From: Anaerococcus vaginalis | Lineage (GTDB): Bacteria; Bacillota; Clostridia; Tissierellales; Peptoniphilaceae | NCBI GenBank assembly: GCA_018363915.1 | Contig: JAGZMY010000007.1 | Coordinates: 62,001 to 126,000 of the forward strand | Reading direction: 5' to 3' | Length of the DNA: 64,000 bases | Shown: positions 49,855 to 57,960 of the stretch, in pieces | Layout: each line of letters starts with the position of its first letter | Position numbering within the stretch: the first letter of the stretch is position 1 | Translations under genes and position numbers: made by a program | Notes under the pieces: generated by a model | Told to the model about the DNA's origin: nothing | What the model saw: only the letters and a program-made list of their open reading frames with translations | Databases searched by the model: none

Positions 49855-50583
49855 ATGAAATTTAGTACTATTTCAAATATCGGCAAAGTAAGAAGCGAAA
49901 ATCAGGATTATTATGGAAATCTTGATTTGGAAAATTATAGTTTTTTTATTGTAGCCGATGGTATGGGTGGATATAATGGAGGAGAAATTGCTTCAAAACT
50001 TGCAGCAAAATATTATTTAGAATATATAAAAAATTCTAATATTAAAGATTTTTCTTCTATTATTGACTTGCAAGAAGGAGCTTTACAAAGTGCAAATGAT
50101 AAAATTTTTTCTTTATCAAAATCATACGAAGAATATGCAAATATGGGAACAACTGTAGTTTGTGTTTGCATAGATTATGAAAAAAAATCTTATCATATAA
50201 CACACATTGGTGATTCTCGATGCTACATATATTCAGATAAAAAATTACAACTTATAACTAGAGATCATTCTTTGGTAAATGATCTTATAGATTCAGGCTC
50301 TCTTACAGAAGATGAAGCAGAAAATTTTGCTAATAAGTCTACTATAACAAGAGCAGTTGGAGTAGGAAGTAAAATCAGACCAGATTCTAGGTCTTTGGAT
50401 ATGAAAGATAGTGATATAATGCTTATGGTTACTGACGGTTTGACAAATGAAGTTAGTGATGTAGAAATAGAAGCTATTATTGCCAATAATTCTACTGCTG
50501 ATAAAATTTCATCAAGCCTAGTTGATTTGGCGATAAAAAATGGTGGACATGATAATATCACTGTAACTACAATTTTGATTTGA
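49855..50583 (+). CDS. stp: PP2C-type serine/threonine phosphatase
   Basis: A 242-residue metal-dependent phosphatase that counters the PASTA kinase encoded next. Metal-binding motifs are intact: 'RSENQDYYGN', 'FIVADGMGGYNGGEIA', 'ITHIGDSRCYIY', 'LMVTDGLTNEVSD' and 'NGGHDNITVTTI'. It starts two bases after rlmN. The stp-prkC-rsgA-rpe order is a hallmark of Bacillota. Confidence 0.96.
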   Translation: MKFSTISNIGKVRSENQDYYGNLDLENYSFFIVADGMGGYNGGEIASKLAAKYYLEYIKNSNIKDFSSIIDLQEGALQSANDKIFSLSKSYEEYANMGTTVVCVCIDYEKKSYHITHIGDSRCYIYSDKKLQLITRDHSLVNDLIDSGSLTEDEAENFANKSTITRAVGVGSKIRPDSRSLDMKDSDIMLMVTDGLTNEVSDVEIEAIIANNSTADKISSSLVDLAIKNGGHDNITVTTILI

Positions 50584-50590
50584 GGTAAGT

Positions 50591-52594
50591 ATGGACAATA
50601 TTATTTTAGGTAATAGGTATAAATTGCAAGATCTTATTGGTGTAGGAGGAATGGCAAAAGTTTATAAGGCAACTGATAGACTTCTACAAAGAGATGTAGC
50701 AATAAAAATTTTAAAAGATCAATATGCTGAAGATGAAGAATTTGTAAAGAAATTTTCTAATGAAGCTTTATCAGCAGCAAGACTTACACATGTAAATATT
50801 GTAAGTGTTTATGATATAGGCGAAGATTTAATTGAAGGCAAAAAAATTCATTATATAGTAATGGAATATGTTGAAGGAGAAACGCTAAAAGATAAAATTG
50901 ATAGGGAAAAAAATCTATCTAATCATGATATAGTAGATTATTCAATTCAAATTGCCCAAGCACTTAATCAAGCTCATTCATCAAATATTATTCACAGAGA
51001 TATAAAACCACAAAATATTTTGATGGATAAATATGGCTTATTAAAAGTTACAGATTTTGGGATAGCTAGAGTTTCTACAAATGCAACTATCACTTACACA
51101 TCATCAATTTTGGGTACAGTTCATTATATTTCTCCAGAACAAGCCAAGGGTAAATTTGTTGATGAAAAATCAGATTTATATTCTCTTGGAGTTGTTATGT
51201 ATGAAATGGCAACTGGTAAAGTACCATTTGATGCGGATAATTCAGTTGGAATTGCAGTTATGCATATCCAAGATGAACCAGAAAGCCCAATCAAATTAAA
51301 TGAAAATTTATCTCCAAGATTAAATGACATAATAATGAAACTTCTTCAAAAAGATCCACAAGAAAGATTTAAAAGTGCTAAAGAATTAATTAGGGCATTA
51401 GAAGATAATTCTTATGATATAGGATATTTCAAAAAAGAAGATACAGCAAAAATTCAAAAACCAAAAGATGAAATAGAAGAGACATCTTTTATTCCTGTAG
51501 TTGAAAATAAAAAGAAAAAACAAAAACCTAAAAAAGAAGAAAATGAAGCTGTATATGTAACACCTACTGATGATTCGGATAAAAAATCTGAAAAAAAATC
51601 AAAAAAAAGAAAGATTTTGCCATTTGTTTTGATGCTACTTGCAGTTATTGTGGCTGGATATTTTTATGCAAAATCAAAAGATTCAGACATGGTACAAGTG
51701 CCTACAGTTATAAATTTAAGAGAAGAAGAAGCTGTAGAAATTTTGGAAGAAAAAAATCTAAAGGCAAATGTATCTCGCTATGCAAATAGTTCTAATTACG
51801 AAAAAGGCAAGGTAATGGAACAAGATCCTAGTCCAAAAACAAAAGTTAAGAAAAACACAACTATAAATCTTGTTATAAGCCAAGGAAAAGAAGTTAAAGT
51901 TCCAAATCTTTCTGGCTTAACCTTAGATCAAGCTGAAGAAAAATTAAAAGAACATGATCTAGAATTGGGAAAAACAAATACAGAATATAGCGATAAGGTT
52001 GAAAAAGATAAAATTATTGAGCAAGATCCTGAAAAAAATGAAAAAGTTCAAGCAGGTAGTGAAGTTGATGTTACAATAAGTTTGGGAAAAGAAGAACCTG
52101 AAGTTAAAAATGTAAAAGTTCCTTATTTTATAGGTTCTTACGAAAAAGACGCGATCAATGTTGCAAAAGATGCAAATCTTACAGTTGAAAATATTTCTTA
52201 TGAATATTCAGACGATTATAAAAAAGGAATTGTAATTGAACAATCTATTTCTGCTGGCACTCAAGTTGCTGAAGGCTCTAAAATTGATTTTGTTGTTTCA
52301 AATGGAAAAGATCCAAATAAAGATGACAGCAATGAAGAAAATCAAAATAAGCAAAAGCAAGTAAATGTAAAATTTACAATAAAAGGACCTCAAGATAAAG
52401 ATAGTTTTAATGTGAAAGTTTATAAAATATCTGATAGTAACCAAAGAACAGATCTTTTATATAACGAAAATCATAGTTCATCAGAGCTTGATTCCAGTGG
52501 AAATATTAATTTAGATTTTAAATCTGTTGTAGGCACTAAAGTTGAGATTTTAGTAGATGATAAGTCTCAAGGAGTTTATGAAGTAAACAGATGA
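50591..52594 (+). CDS. prkC: PASTA-domain serine/threonine kinase
   Basis: A 667-residue membrane kinase that senses cell-wall fragments. Cytoplasmic kinase ~8-270: 'LIGVGGMAKVYKATD', catalytic loop 'IIHRDIKPQNILMD' with Asp near 135, 'TDFGIARVS' and 'GTVHYISPEQAKG'. A Lys-rich juxtamembrane region precedes the membrane helix (~345-362, 'LPFVLMLLAVIVAGYFYA'). Three PASTA domains follow (~370-435, 436-505, 512-578), then an unrecognised C-terminal beta domain of about 70 residues. It overlaps rsgA by four bases. Confidence 0.96.
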   Translation: MDNIILGNRYKLQDLIGVGGMAKVYKATDRLLQRDVAIKILKDQYAEDEEFVKKFSNEALSAARLTHVNIVSVYDIGEDLIEGKKIHYIVMEYVEGETLKDKIDREKNLSNHDIVDYSIQIAQALNQAHSSNIIHRDIKPQNILMDKYGLLKVTDFGIARVSTNATITYTSSILGTVHYISPEQAKGKFVDEKSDLYSLGVVMYEMATGKVPFDADNSVGIAVMHIQDEPESPIKLNENLSPRLNDIIMKLLQKDPQERFKSAKELIRALEDNSYDIGYFKKEDTAKIQKPKDEIEETSFIPVVENKKKKQKPKKEENEAVYVTPTDDSDKKSEKKSKKRKILPFVLMLLAVIVAGYFYAKSKDSDMVQVPTVINLREEEAVEILEEKNLKANVSRYANSSNYEKGKVMEQDPSPKTKVKKNTTINLVISQGKEVKVPNLSGLTLDQAEEKLKEHDLELGKTNTEYSDKVEKDKIIEQDPEKNEKVQAGSEVDVTISLGKEEPEVKNVKVPYFIGSYEKDAINVAKDANLTVENISYEYSDDYKKGIVIEQSISAGTQVAEGSKIDFVVSNGKDPNKDDSNEENQNKQKQVNVKFTIKGPQDKDSFNVKVYKISDSNQRTDLLYNENHSSSELDSSGNINLDFKSVVGTKVEILVDDKSQGVYEVNR

Positions 52595-53454
52595 TTGGTA
52601 AAATAATAAAATCACAAAAAGAAATATATTATGTTCTAACTGAATTTGATACTTTTATGTGCAAGGCTAGGGGAGTTTTTAGAAAAAAAAATATAAAACC
52701 TCTGGTTGGAGATAATGTAGAATTTGATGTCACAGAAAATTCTAAAGGCTATATTACAAAAATTTTAGATAGAAAAAATGAAATTAAAAGACCAAATATA
52801 GCAAATATTGACCAAATTTTATATTTTATTACTATAAAAAATCCTAGCCTAAATCTTTTTAATATTGATAAGTACCTAGCTATGTGTGAACATATAAATA
52901 TTGATGTAGTAATAATAGTTTCCAAAAAAGATTTGGCAGATGATAAAGATTTAGAATTTATAAAAATGTATGAGAAAATAGGTTATAAATTGGTTTTTAT
53001 TGACAATTATAATGATTTTCCTAAAAATGAAATTTTAAAAATTTTGGATGGAAAAACTTCTGCTGTTTCTGGATCATCTGGTGTCGGCAAATCTACTTTT
53101 TTAAATAATCTTGTAGAAGATGAAATAGAAATTGGCACGATTTCAGAAAAATCTAAGAGAGGAAAAAATACAACTAGACATATTGAGATTTTTAATTTAG
53201 GAAAAAATACAAATATTTTTGATACACCTGGCTTTGATAGTTTTGATATTGATTTTATTGATGATGAAAAAGATTTAAAATATTGTTTTAAAGAATTTGA
53301 TAATAATTCTTGTAAATTTAATAATTGTAATCATATCAATGAACCAAAATGTAAAGTTAAAGATGATCTTTTAAAAGGCTTTGTTGAAAAAACTAGGTAT
53401 GAAAATTATTTGTTGTTGTTTGAAGAAATAAAAAAAAGGAGACAAATATGGTAG
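52591..53454 (+). CDS. rsgA: Ribosome small-subunit assembly GTPase RsgA
   Basis: A 287-residue circularly permuted GTPase. An OB-fold occupies ~1-65. The G motifs come in permuted order: G4 'IIVSKKDLAD', G5 'AVSGSSG', G1 'GSSGVGKSTFLNNL', G3 'DTPGFDSFD'. The C-terminal zinc site has Cys residues in 'CKFNNCNHINEPKC'. It aids late 30S maturation. It overlaps rpe by seven bases. Confidence 0.95.
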   Translation: MIGKIIKSQKEIYYVLTEFDTFMCKARGVFRKKNIKPLVGDNVEFDVTENSKGYITKILDRKNEIKRPNIANIDQILYFITIKNPSLNLFNIDKYLAMCEHINIDVVIIVSKKDLADDKDLEFIKMYEKIGYKLVFIDNYNDFPKNEILKILDGKTSAVSGSSGVGKSTFLNNLVEDEIEIGTISEKSKRGKNTTRHIEIFNLGKNTNIFDTPGFDSFDIDFIDDEKDLKYCFKEFDNNSCKFNNCNHINEPKCKVKDDLLKGFVEKTRYENYLLLFEEIKKRRQIW

Positions 53455-54110
53455 AAATAGCCCCATCACTTTTATCAGCAAATTTTTCTAATTTGCAAAA
53501 AGATTTAGACGAATTGAAAAAATCTAATATTAAATACCTTCATATTGATGTAATGGATGGGAAATTTGTTCCAAATATTTCTTTTGGCTTTCCTATAATA
53601 AAAGCGATTAGAAAAGATAATGATTTTGTTTTTGATACTCATTTGATGATTGAAGAGCCTATAAGATATATTGAAAATTTTAAAAAATGTGGATCTGATA
53701 TAGTTACAATTCATTATGAAGCTTGCTCTAATTTGGATGAAACTATTGAAAAAATCAAATCTTTTGGTATGAAAGTTGGTCTTAGTTTTAAACCAAAAAC
53801 TGATATAAATAAAATCATTCCATATTTAGAAAAAATTGATTTGTGTCTTATTATGAGCGTTGAGCCAGGTTTTGGCGGTCAATCTTTTATGGAAGATTCT
53901 TTGGAAAAAATTAAAAAAATCAGAGCACTTATCGATGAAAAAAATTTATCTTGCCTTATTGAAGTCGATGGGGGAATTAAAGATTTTAATTTGAAAAAAG
54001 TAATTGATGCAGGTGTTGATTTGGTTGTAAGTGGTTCTGATATTTTTTCTAATAATGAAAATTCAATTTCTAGACAAGTTGAAAAATATAAAAAAATAAT
54101 AAATGAATAA
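53448..54110 (+). CDS. rpe: Ribulose-phosphate 3-epimerase
   Basis: A 220-residue TIM-barrel enzyme of the pentose phosphate pathway, interconverting ribulose-5-P and xylulose-5-P. Visible metal and catalytic blocks: 'APSLLSANFSNLQKDL', 'LHIDVMDGKFVPNISFG', 'DTHLMIEEPIRYI', 'IMSVEPGFGGQSFM', 'LIEVDGGIKDFNLKKV' and 'VVSGSDIF'. It is the last gene of the long run. The thiamine pyrophosphokinase gene that often follows is absent. Confidence 0.96.
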   Translation: MVEIAPSLLSANFSNLQKDLDELKKSNIKYLHIDVMDGKFVPNISFGFPIIKAIRKDNDFVFDTHLMIEEPIRYIENFKKCGSDIVTIHYEACSNLDETIEKIKSFGMKVGLSFKPKTDINKIIPYLEKIDLCLIMSVEPGFGGQSFMEDSLEKIKKIRALIDEKNLSCLIEVDGGIKDFNLKKVIDAGVDLVVSGSDIFSNNENSISRQVEKYKKIINE

Positions 54111-54124
54111 AAAAATAAAAATAA

Positions 54125-54173
54125 AAAATCTCTTTTGAAATTATTATTCTATAATTTCGAAAGAGATTTTTTT
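54125..54173. terminator. Long bidirectional terminator between rpe and rpmB
   Basis: A 20-pair stem (54125-54144 with 54151-54170, one G-U) with a six-base loop. It is flanked by T on the plus strand and by A on the left, which gives T on the minus strand. It serves the converging rpe and rpmB transcripts. Confidence 0.92.
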
Positions 54174-54211
54174 AATGAAAAAATAGTGCTTATAGCACTA
54201 TAAAATTCTTA

Positions 54212-54400
54212 TTAAGCTTTTTCTACTTTTCCGCTTTTTATACATTTAGTACAAACGTTGATTGTTTTTACGCTTCCATTAACTTTAGCTCTTAATTTAT
54301 GAACGTTTGGTTTAAAGTTTCTATTTAGTCTTCTATGTGAGAAAGTAACTTTGTTACCAAATTTTGTACCTTTTCCACAGATATCACATTCTCTTGCCAT
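54212..54400 (-). CDS. rpmB: Ribosomal protein bL28
   Basis: A 62-residue ribosomal protein. It starts 'MARECDICGKGTKFGNKVTF' and has a second Cys pair in 'INVCTKCIKSGKV', so it is the zinc-binding type. Other family residues: 'HRRLNRNFKPNVHKLRAK'. The site TGGAGGTG precedes the ATG. Single-gene leftward transcription unit. Confidence 0.97.
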   Translation of the reverse strand: MARECDICGKGTKFGNKVTFSHRRLNRNFKPNVHKLRAKVNGSVKTINVCTKCIKSGKVEKA

Positions 54401-54436
54401 ACTTTACACCTCCAATGTCTTAGAAATATCTTAGTT

Positions 54437-54465
54437 ATTATATCAAATTTATATCAAATTTTCAA
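54437..54465 (-). promoter_or_regulatory. rpmB promoter
   Basis: On the minus strand TTGAAA (54460-54465) and a perfect TATAAT (54437-54442) are spaced by 17 bases, about 37 bases before the rpmB ATG. Confidence 0.85.
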
Positions 54466-54519
54466 ATATAATCGCTACTTGCTATTATATAGAAAAACAG
54501 ACAAAAAATCAAATAAGAG

Positions 54520-54525
54520 TATAAT
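54520..54525 (+). promoter_or_regulatory. Candidate murB -10 box
   Basis: TATAAT stands 40 bases ahead of the murB ATG; no convincing -35 is seen at the expected distance. It diverges from the rpmB promoter. Confidence 0.45.
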
Positions 54526-54564
54526 AAAAATAGATTTTAGTAAGTAGCTAGACAAGGAGGCTTT

Positions 54565-55467
54565 ATGGATTATAAGTCATTGTATGAAAATAAAGATTTT
54601 GGAATTATTAAATTTGATGAACAATTAAAAAATTATACAAATTTTGGCATTGGTGGCAAAGCAGATGTCTTGGTGGAAGTAAAAGAAGAATACCAACTTG
54701 TGGATTTGATTAAATTTAATCAAAAAAATAATATAGAAACAACAATCATTGGAAATGGGACAAATATTTTGGTTACTGATAAAGGAATTAGGGGTTGTGT
54801 TATAATTATTTCTAAAAATTATGACAAAATTTCTCTTGATGGAAATTTGTTAAGAGTAAGTGCGGGATGTCTTTTATCAAAAGCTAGCAAATTTTCTTTT
54901 GAGAATTCTCTAACTGGCATGGAAGAAGTTTCTGGAATCCCTGGAAGCCTTGGTGGAGCTGTTGCTATGAATGCAGGAGCTTATGGCGTTGAGATGAAAG
55001 ATATAATTAAAAGTGTAAGATTGGTTTCTAAAACTGGGGAAATTTTAGAAGTTTCTAATGAGGATATGGATTTTTCTTATAGACATTCTAAGGTTTTTGA
55101 GGATGATTTGGTTGTTTCTGAGGCGATTTTTGAATTAAAAAAAGATAATAAAGAAAAAATCTATGAAAAATATGAGGATTTTACAAATAGAAGGGTTACA
55201 AAACAACCTCTTGATAAAAAATCTGCAGGTTCTACTTTCAAAAGACCAGTTGGCTCTTTCGCATCAAAATTAATTGATGAATGTGGTTTAAGGGGCTATA
55301 GAAAAGGCGATTGCCAAGTTAGCGAAAAACATTGTGGATTTTTAATTAATAATGGCAATGCAAGTTATGAGGAAATGATTAATTTTATTGAGGAAGTTGC
55401 AAGTATTGTTTTTGAAAAAACTGGTTTTAAACTTGAAAGGGAAGTTAAAGTCATAGGAGAAAAATAG
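54565..55467 (+). CDS. murB: UDP-N-acetylenolpyruvoylglucosamine reductase
   Basis: A 300-residue FAD enzyme that makes UDP-MurNAc in peptidoglycan synthesis. FAD-binding blocks: 'IIGNGTNILVTDKGIRG', 'GIPGSLGGAVAMNAGAYG' and 'FSYRHSKVF'; the catalytic Ser lies in 'SAGSTFKRP' and the C-terminal Glu near 'LEREVKVIGE'. AAGGAGG precedes the ATG. It shares one base with rapZ. Confidence 0.96.
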   Translation: MDYKSLYENKDFGIIKFDEQLKNYTNFGIGGKADVLVEVKEEYQLVDLIKFNQKNNIETTIIGNGTNILVTDKGIRGCVIIISKNYDKISLDGNLLRVSAGCLLSKASKFSFENSLTGMEEVSGIPGSLGGAVAMNAGAYGVEMKDIIKSVRLVSKTGEILEVSNEDMDFSYRHSKVFEDDLVVSEAIFELKKDNKEKIYEKYEDFTNRRVTKQPLDKKSAGSTFKRPVGSFASKLIDECGLRGYRKGDCQVSEKHCGFLINNGNASYEEMINFIEEVASIVFEKTGFKLEREVKVIGEK

Positions 55468-56321
55468 TGAAGGTAAAAATAATAACAGGACTTAGTGGCT
55501 CTGGAAAATCGACAGCTCTTAGAATTTTTGAAGATCTTGATTATTATGCTATGGATAATGTTCCTGCAAGACTTTTAGAAAGTTTTATAAAATTAAATAA
55601 ACAGCAGGAAAAACCAATAGACAAGCTTGCTTGTGTTGTTGATTTTAGGTCTATAAAAGTTGATAAAAATTTGGTAGAAAATCTGGAAAATCTCAAAAAA
55701 ATAAACGAAGATACTAAAATAATTTATCTTACAAGTCAAGATGAAACAATTTTAAAAAGATATAATGAATTAAGACGTCCTCATCCTTTGGGTTCTTTTG
55801 GAGATGTAAAAGATGGACTTATAAAGGAAAAAAGAGAATTGAAAAAAATCAAGGAAATGGCAGATATTATAATTGATACAAGCTCTTATAATAACAAGGA
55901 TTTAAAAAAAGTTCTCCTTAATTTTTCTAAAAATAAAGAAAATTTCATTATAAATTTATTTTCTTTTGGATATAAAAATGGTCTAAGCCTTGATGTTGAT
56001 GTAGTATTTGATTTGAGATTTTTACCTAATCCTTTTTATATAAAAGATTTAAAGCACCTAAATGGAACTGACGAAAAACTACAAGAATATCTTGATGGCT
56101 TTGAAATTGCAAATGACTTTAAAAATTTGGTGTATGATAATTTGTTAAAGCTTATTCCCTATTTTATTAAGGAGGGCAAAAACTCAATTTCTATTGGATT
56201 TGGTTGCACAGGTGGTCAACACAGGTCGGTTTATATGTGTGAGAAAATTTATGAAAAACTCAAGGATAGCGATTATATAGTTGTGAGAAAACACAGGGAT
56301 AGGGAAAAATGGAAAAAATAA
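55467..56321 (+). CDS. rapZ: RNase adapter / nucleotide-binding protein RapZ (YvcJ)
   Basis: A 284-residue protein. The P-loop 'GLSGSGKSTALRIFEDL' is N-terminal, followed by 'DYYAMDNVPARLL'. The C-terminal half has 'SFGYKNGLSLDVDVVFDLRF' and 'GFGCTGGQHRSVYM', the UDP-GlcNAc-binding-type region. GTG start overlapping the murB stop. It precedes a tyrosine phosphatase gene by a 13-base overlap. Confidence 0.95.
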   Translation: MKVKIITGLSGSGKSTALRIFEDLDYYAMDNVPARLLESFIKLNKQQEKPIDKLACVVDFRSIKVDKNLVENLENLKKINEDTKIIYLTSQDETILKRYNELRRPHPLGSFGDVKDGLIKEKRELKKIKEMADIIIDTSSYNNKDLKKVLLNFSKNKENFIINLFSFGYKNGLSLDVDVVFDLRFLPNPFYIKDLKHLNGTDEKLQEYLDGFEIANDFKNLVYDNLLKLIPYFIKEGKNSISIGFGCTGGQHRSVYMCEKIYEKLKDSDYIVVRKHRDREKWKK

Positions 56322-57031
56322 AATATTTAAAAATTTTACCCTTTGAAAATATAAAAAATGCTAGAAACTTGGGAGGTTATCCAACCATTGATGGGGAATT
56401 TACTTCTTGGAAATCTTTTATTAGAAGTGCAAATCTTGATTCTTGCACAAAAAAAGATTTGGATTTATTGAAAGATTTAAATGTATCAACAATAATTGAT
56501 TTAAGACGTGATGACGAAATCAAATATCATTATGAAAAAATCAAAATTTTAAAAGAAAAATTTTCTCATTACAATGTATCGCTTTCTCCAAGGCCAATGC
56601 GCCAAGAAGAAATCCAAAGATTAATTGAAAAAAAGGATACAATAGGAAAATCTTATATTACATTAATTGATAATTTTCCTGCTATAAAAAAGATTTTTGA
56701 GATAATGGCAAATGCTGATGGGAGTGTACTTTTTCATTGCCAAGAAGGTAAAGATAGAACTGGAATTATTTCTATGATTTTATTTGGACTTGTAGGAGTT
56801 TTTAGGACAGATATTATGGCTGACTATGAAATTTCTTCTGCTAATTTGGGTTATGTAGATAGGTATGGGCAAAATGAAAATGAAGCAGTTTTTAGGATAA
56901 CTTCTCCATACAACATAAAAGAAGCCATGGAATATATACAAAGAAAATATGGAACTTATGATGCATACTTAGAATATGCAGGTGTTGAAAAGAAAATCAT
57001 AGAAAAAATTAAAGAAAAAATGATTGAATAG
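56309..57031 (+). CDS. Tyrosine phosphatase-like protein (DSP/Y_phosphatase3 type)
   Basis: A 240-residue cytoplasmic protein with the family start 'NARNLGGYPTID', the recognition block 'IIDLRRDDEIKYHYEK', and the active-site loop 'LFHCQEGKDRTG' with nucleophilic Cys near 144. Proteins of this family dephosphorylate tyrosine or phospholipid heads. Its place between rapZ and whiA is normally held by yvcK, which is not present. The start overlaps rapZ, so they are translated together. Confidence 0.88.
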   Translation: MEKIKYLKILPFENIKNARNLGGYPTIDGEFTSWKSFIRSANLDSCTKKDLDLLKDLNVSTIIDLRRDDEIKYHYEKIKILKEKFSHYNVSLSPRPMRQEEIQRLIEKKDTIGKSYITLIDNFPAIKKIFEIMANADGSVLFHCQEGKDRTGIISMILFGLVGVFRTDIMADYEISSANLGYVDRYGQNENEAVFRITSPYNIKEAMEYIQRKYGTYDAYLEYAGVEKKIIEKIKEKMIE

Positions 57032-57042
57032 AGAGTGATTAT

Positions 57043-57960
57043 ATGTCTTTTTCAAAAAGATGTAAAAAAGAAATATTAAAAAAAGAGCCTGATTATAAAG
57101 AGATTGATATGGAATTATTAGCCTACTTTTATTTTCAAGGCTCTATTAGGATAGTGAATAATTCTTACCAAATTTTATTTAAGGCAAGTGAGAATATAGA
57201 AGCAAGGTATATTTACAAGATTATAAAAGAAAAATATAACTATTCTCCAGCTATGGAAATCCAAAATAAAAGAAAATTTTCAAAAGATAGGTCTTTTGTT
57301 GTTTTGGTAGAAGATAGTGAAGTGGCAGATAAAATTTTAGCACTTGCAGATTCTTATAGCTTATATGAATTTGAAAAATTTTTTGAAAATATCAAAAGTA
57401 GAAATGAAAAAAAGATTATTTTAAAATTGGCATTTTTACTAAAAGGTTCAATTAATGATCCCTATAGGGGCTATAATCTTGAAATAAATGTTCAACAAAA
57501 AGAAGAAGCACTTTTGATAGGAAAAATTATGGAAGAATTTTCTATAAATCCAAAATTAAATTTGAGAAATGATTCTTATTGTGTCTACATAAAAGATTCT
57601 GATAAAATTTCAGATTTTTTGGCTTTAATTGGAGCAAATAAATCTCTTTTTGATTTAGAAAATGTAAGGGCAATGAAGTCAATTAGAAATGACATAAATA
57701 GGCAAACAAATTTCGACAAGGCAAATATTGATAGGACTGTAAAAGCAGCCTTTAGGCAAGTTGATGCAATAAATAAATTGAAAGAAAAAAATATTTTAGA
57801 AAATCAAGCAGAAGATCTGCAAAAAATTGCCGAATTAAGGCTTGCCTATCCTTATATTTCTCTTGAAGAATTGGGCAAAATGATGACTCCAGTCCTTTCA
57901 AAAGCTAAGGTTAATTACAGACTCCAAAAACTTATAAAACTTGCAGAAAGTGAGGAATAA
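57043..57960 (+). CDS. whiA: DNA-binding protein WhiA
   Basis: A 305-residue protein with a LAGLIDADG homing-endonuclease-like fold lacking catalytic acids (~1-200; 'LAFLLKGSINDPYRGYNLEI') and a C-terminal helix-turn-helix (~215-300; 'RLAYPYISLEELGKMMTPVL', 'SKAKVNYRLQKL'). It influences division and chromosome segregation in Bacillota. It touches dnaE at one base. Confidence 0.95.
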   Translation: MSFSKRCKKEILKKEPDYKEIDMELLAYFYFQGSIRIVNNSYQILFKASENIEARYIYKIIKEKYNYSPAMEIQNKRKFSKDRSFVVLVEDSEVADKILALADSYSLYEFEKFFENIKSRNEKKIILKLAFLLKGSINDPYRGYNLEINVQQKEEALLIGKIMEEFSINPKLNLRNDSYCVYIKDSDKISDFLALIGANKSLFDLENVRAMKSIRNDINRQTNFDKANIDRTVKAAFRQVDAINKLKEKNILENQAEDLQKIAELRLAYPYISLEELGKMMTPVLSKAKVNYRLQKLIKLAESEE

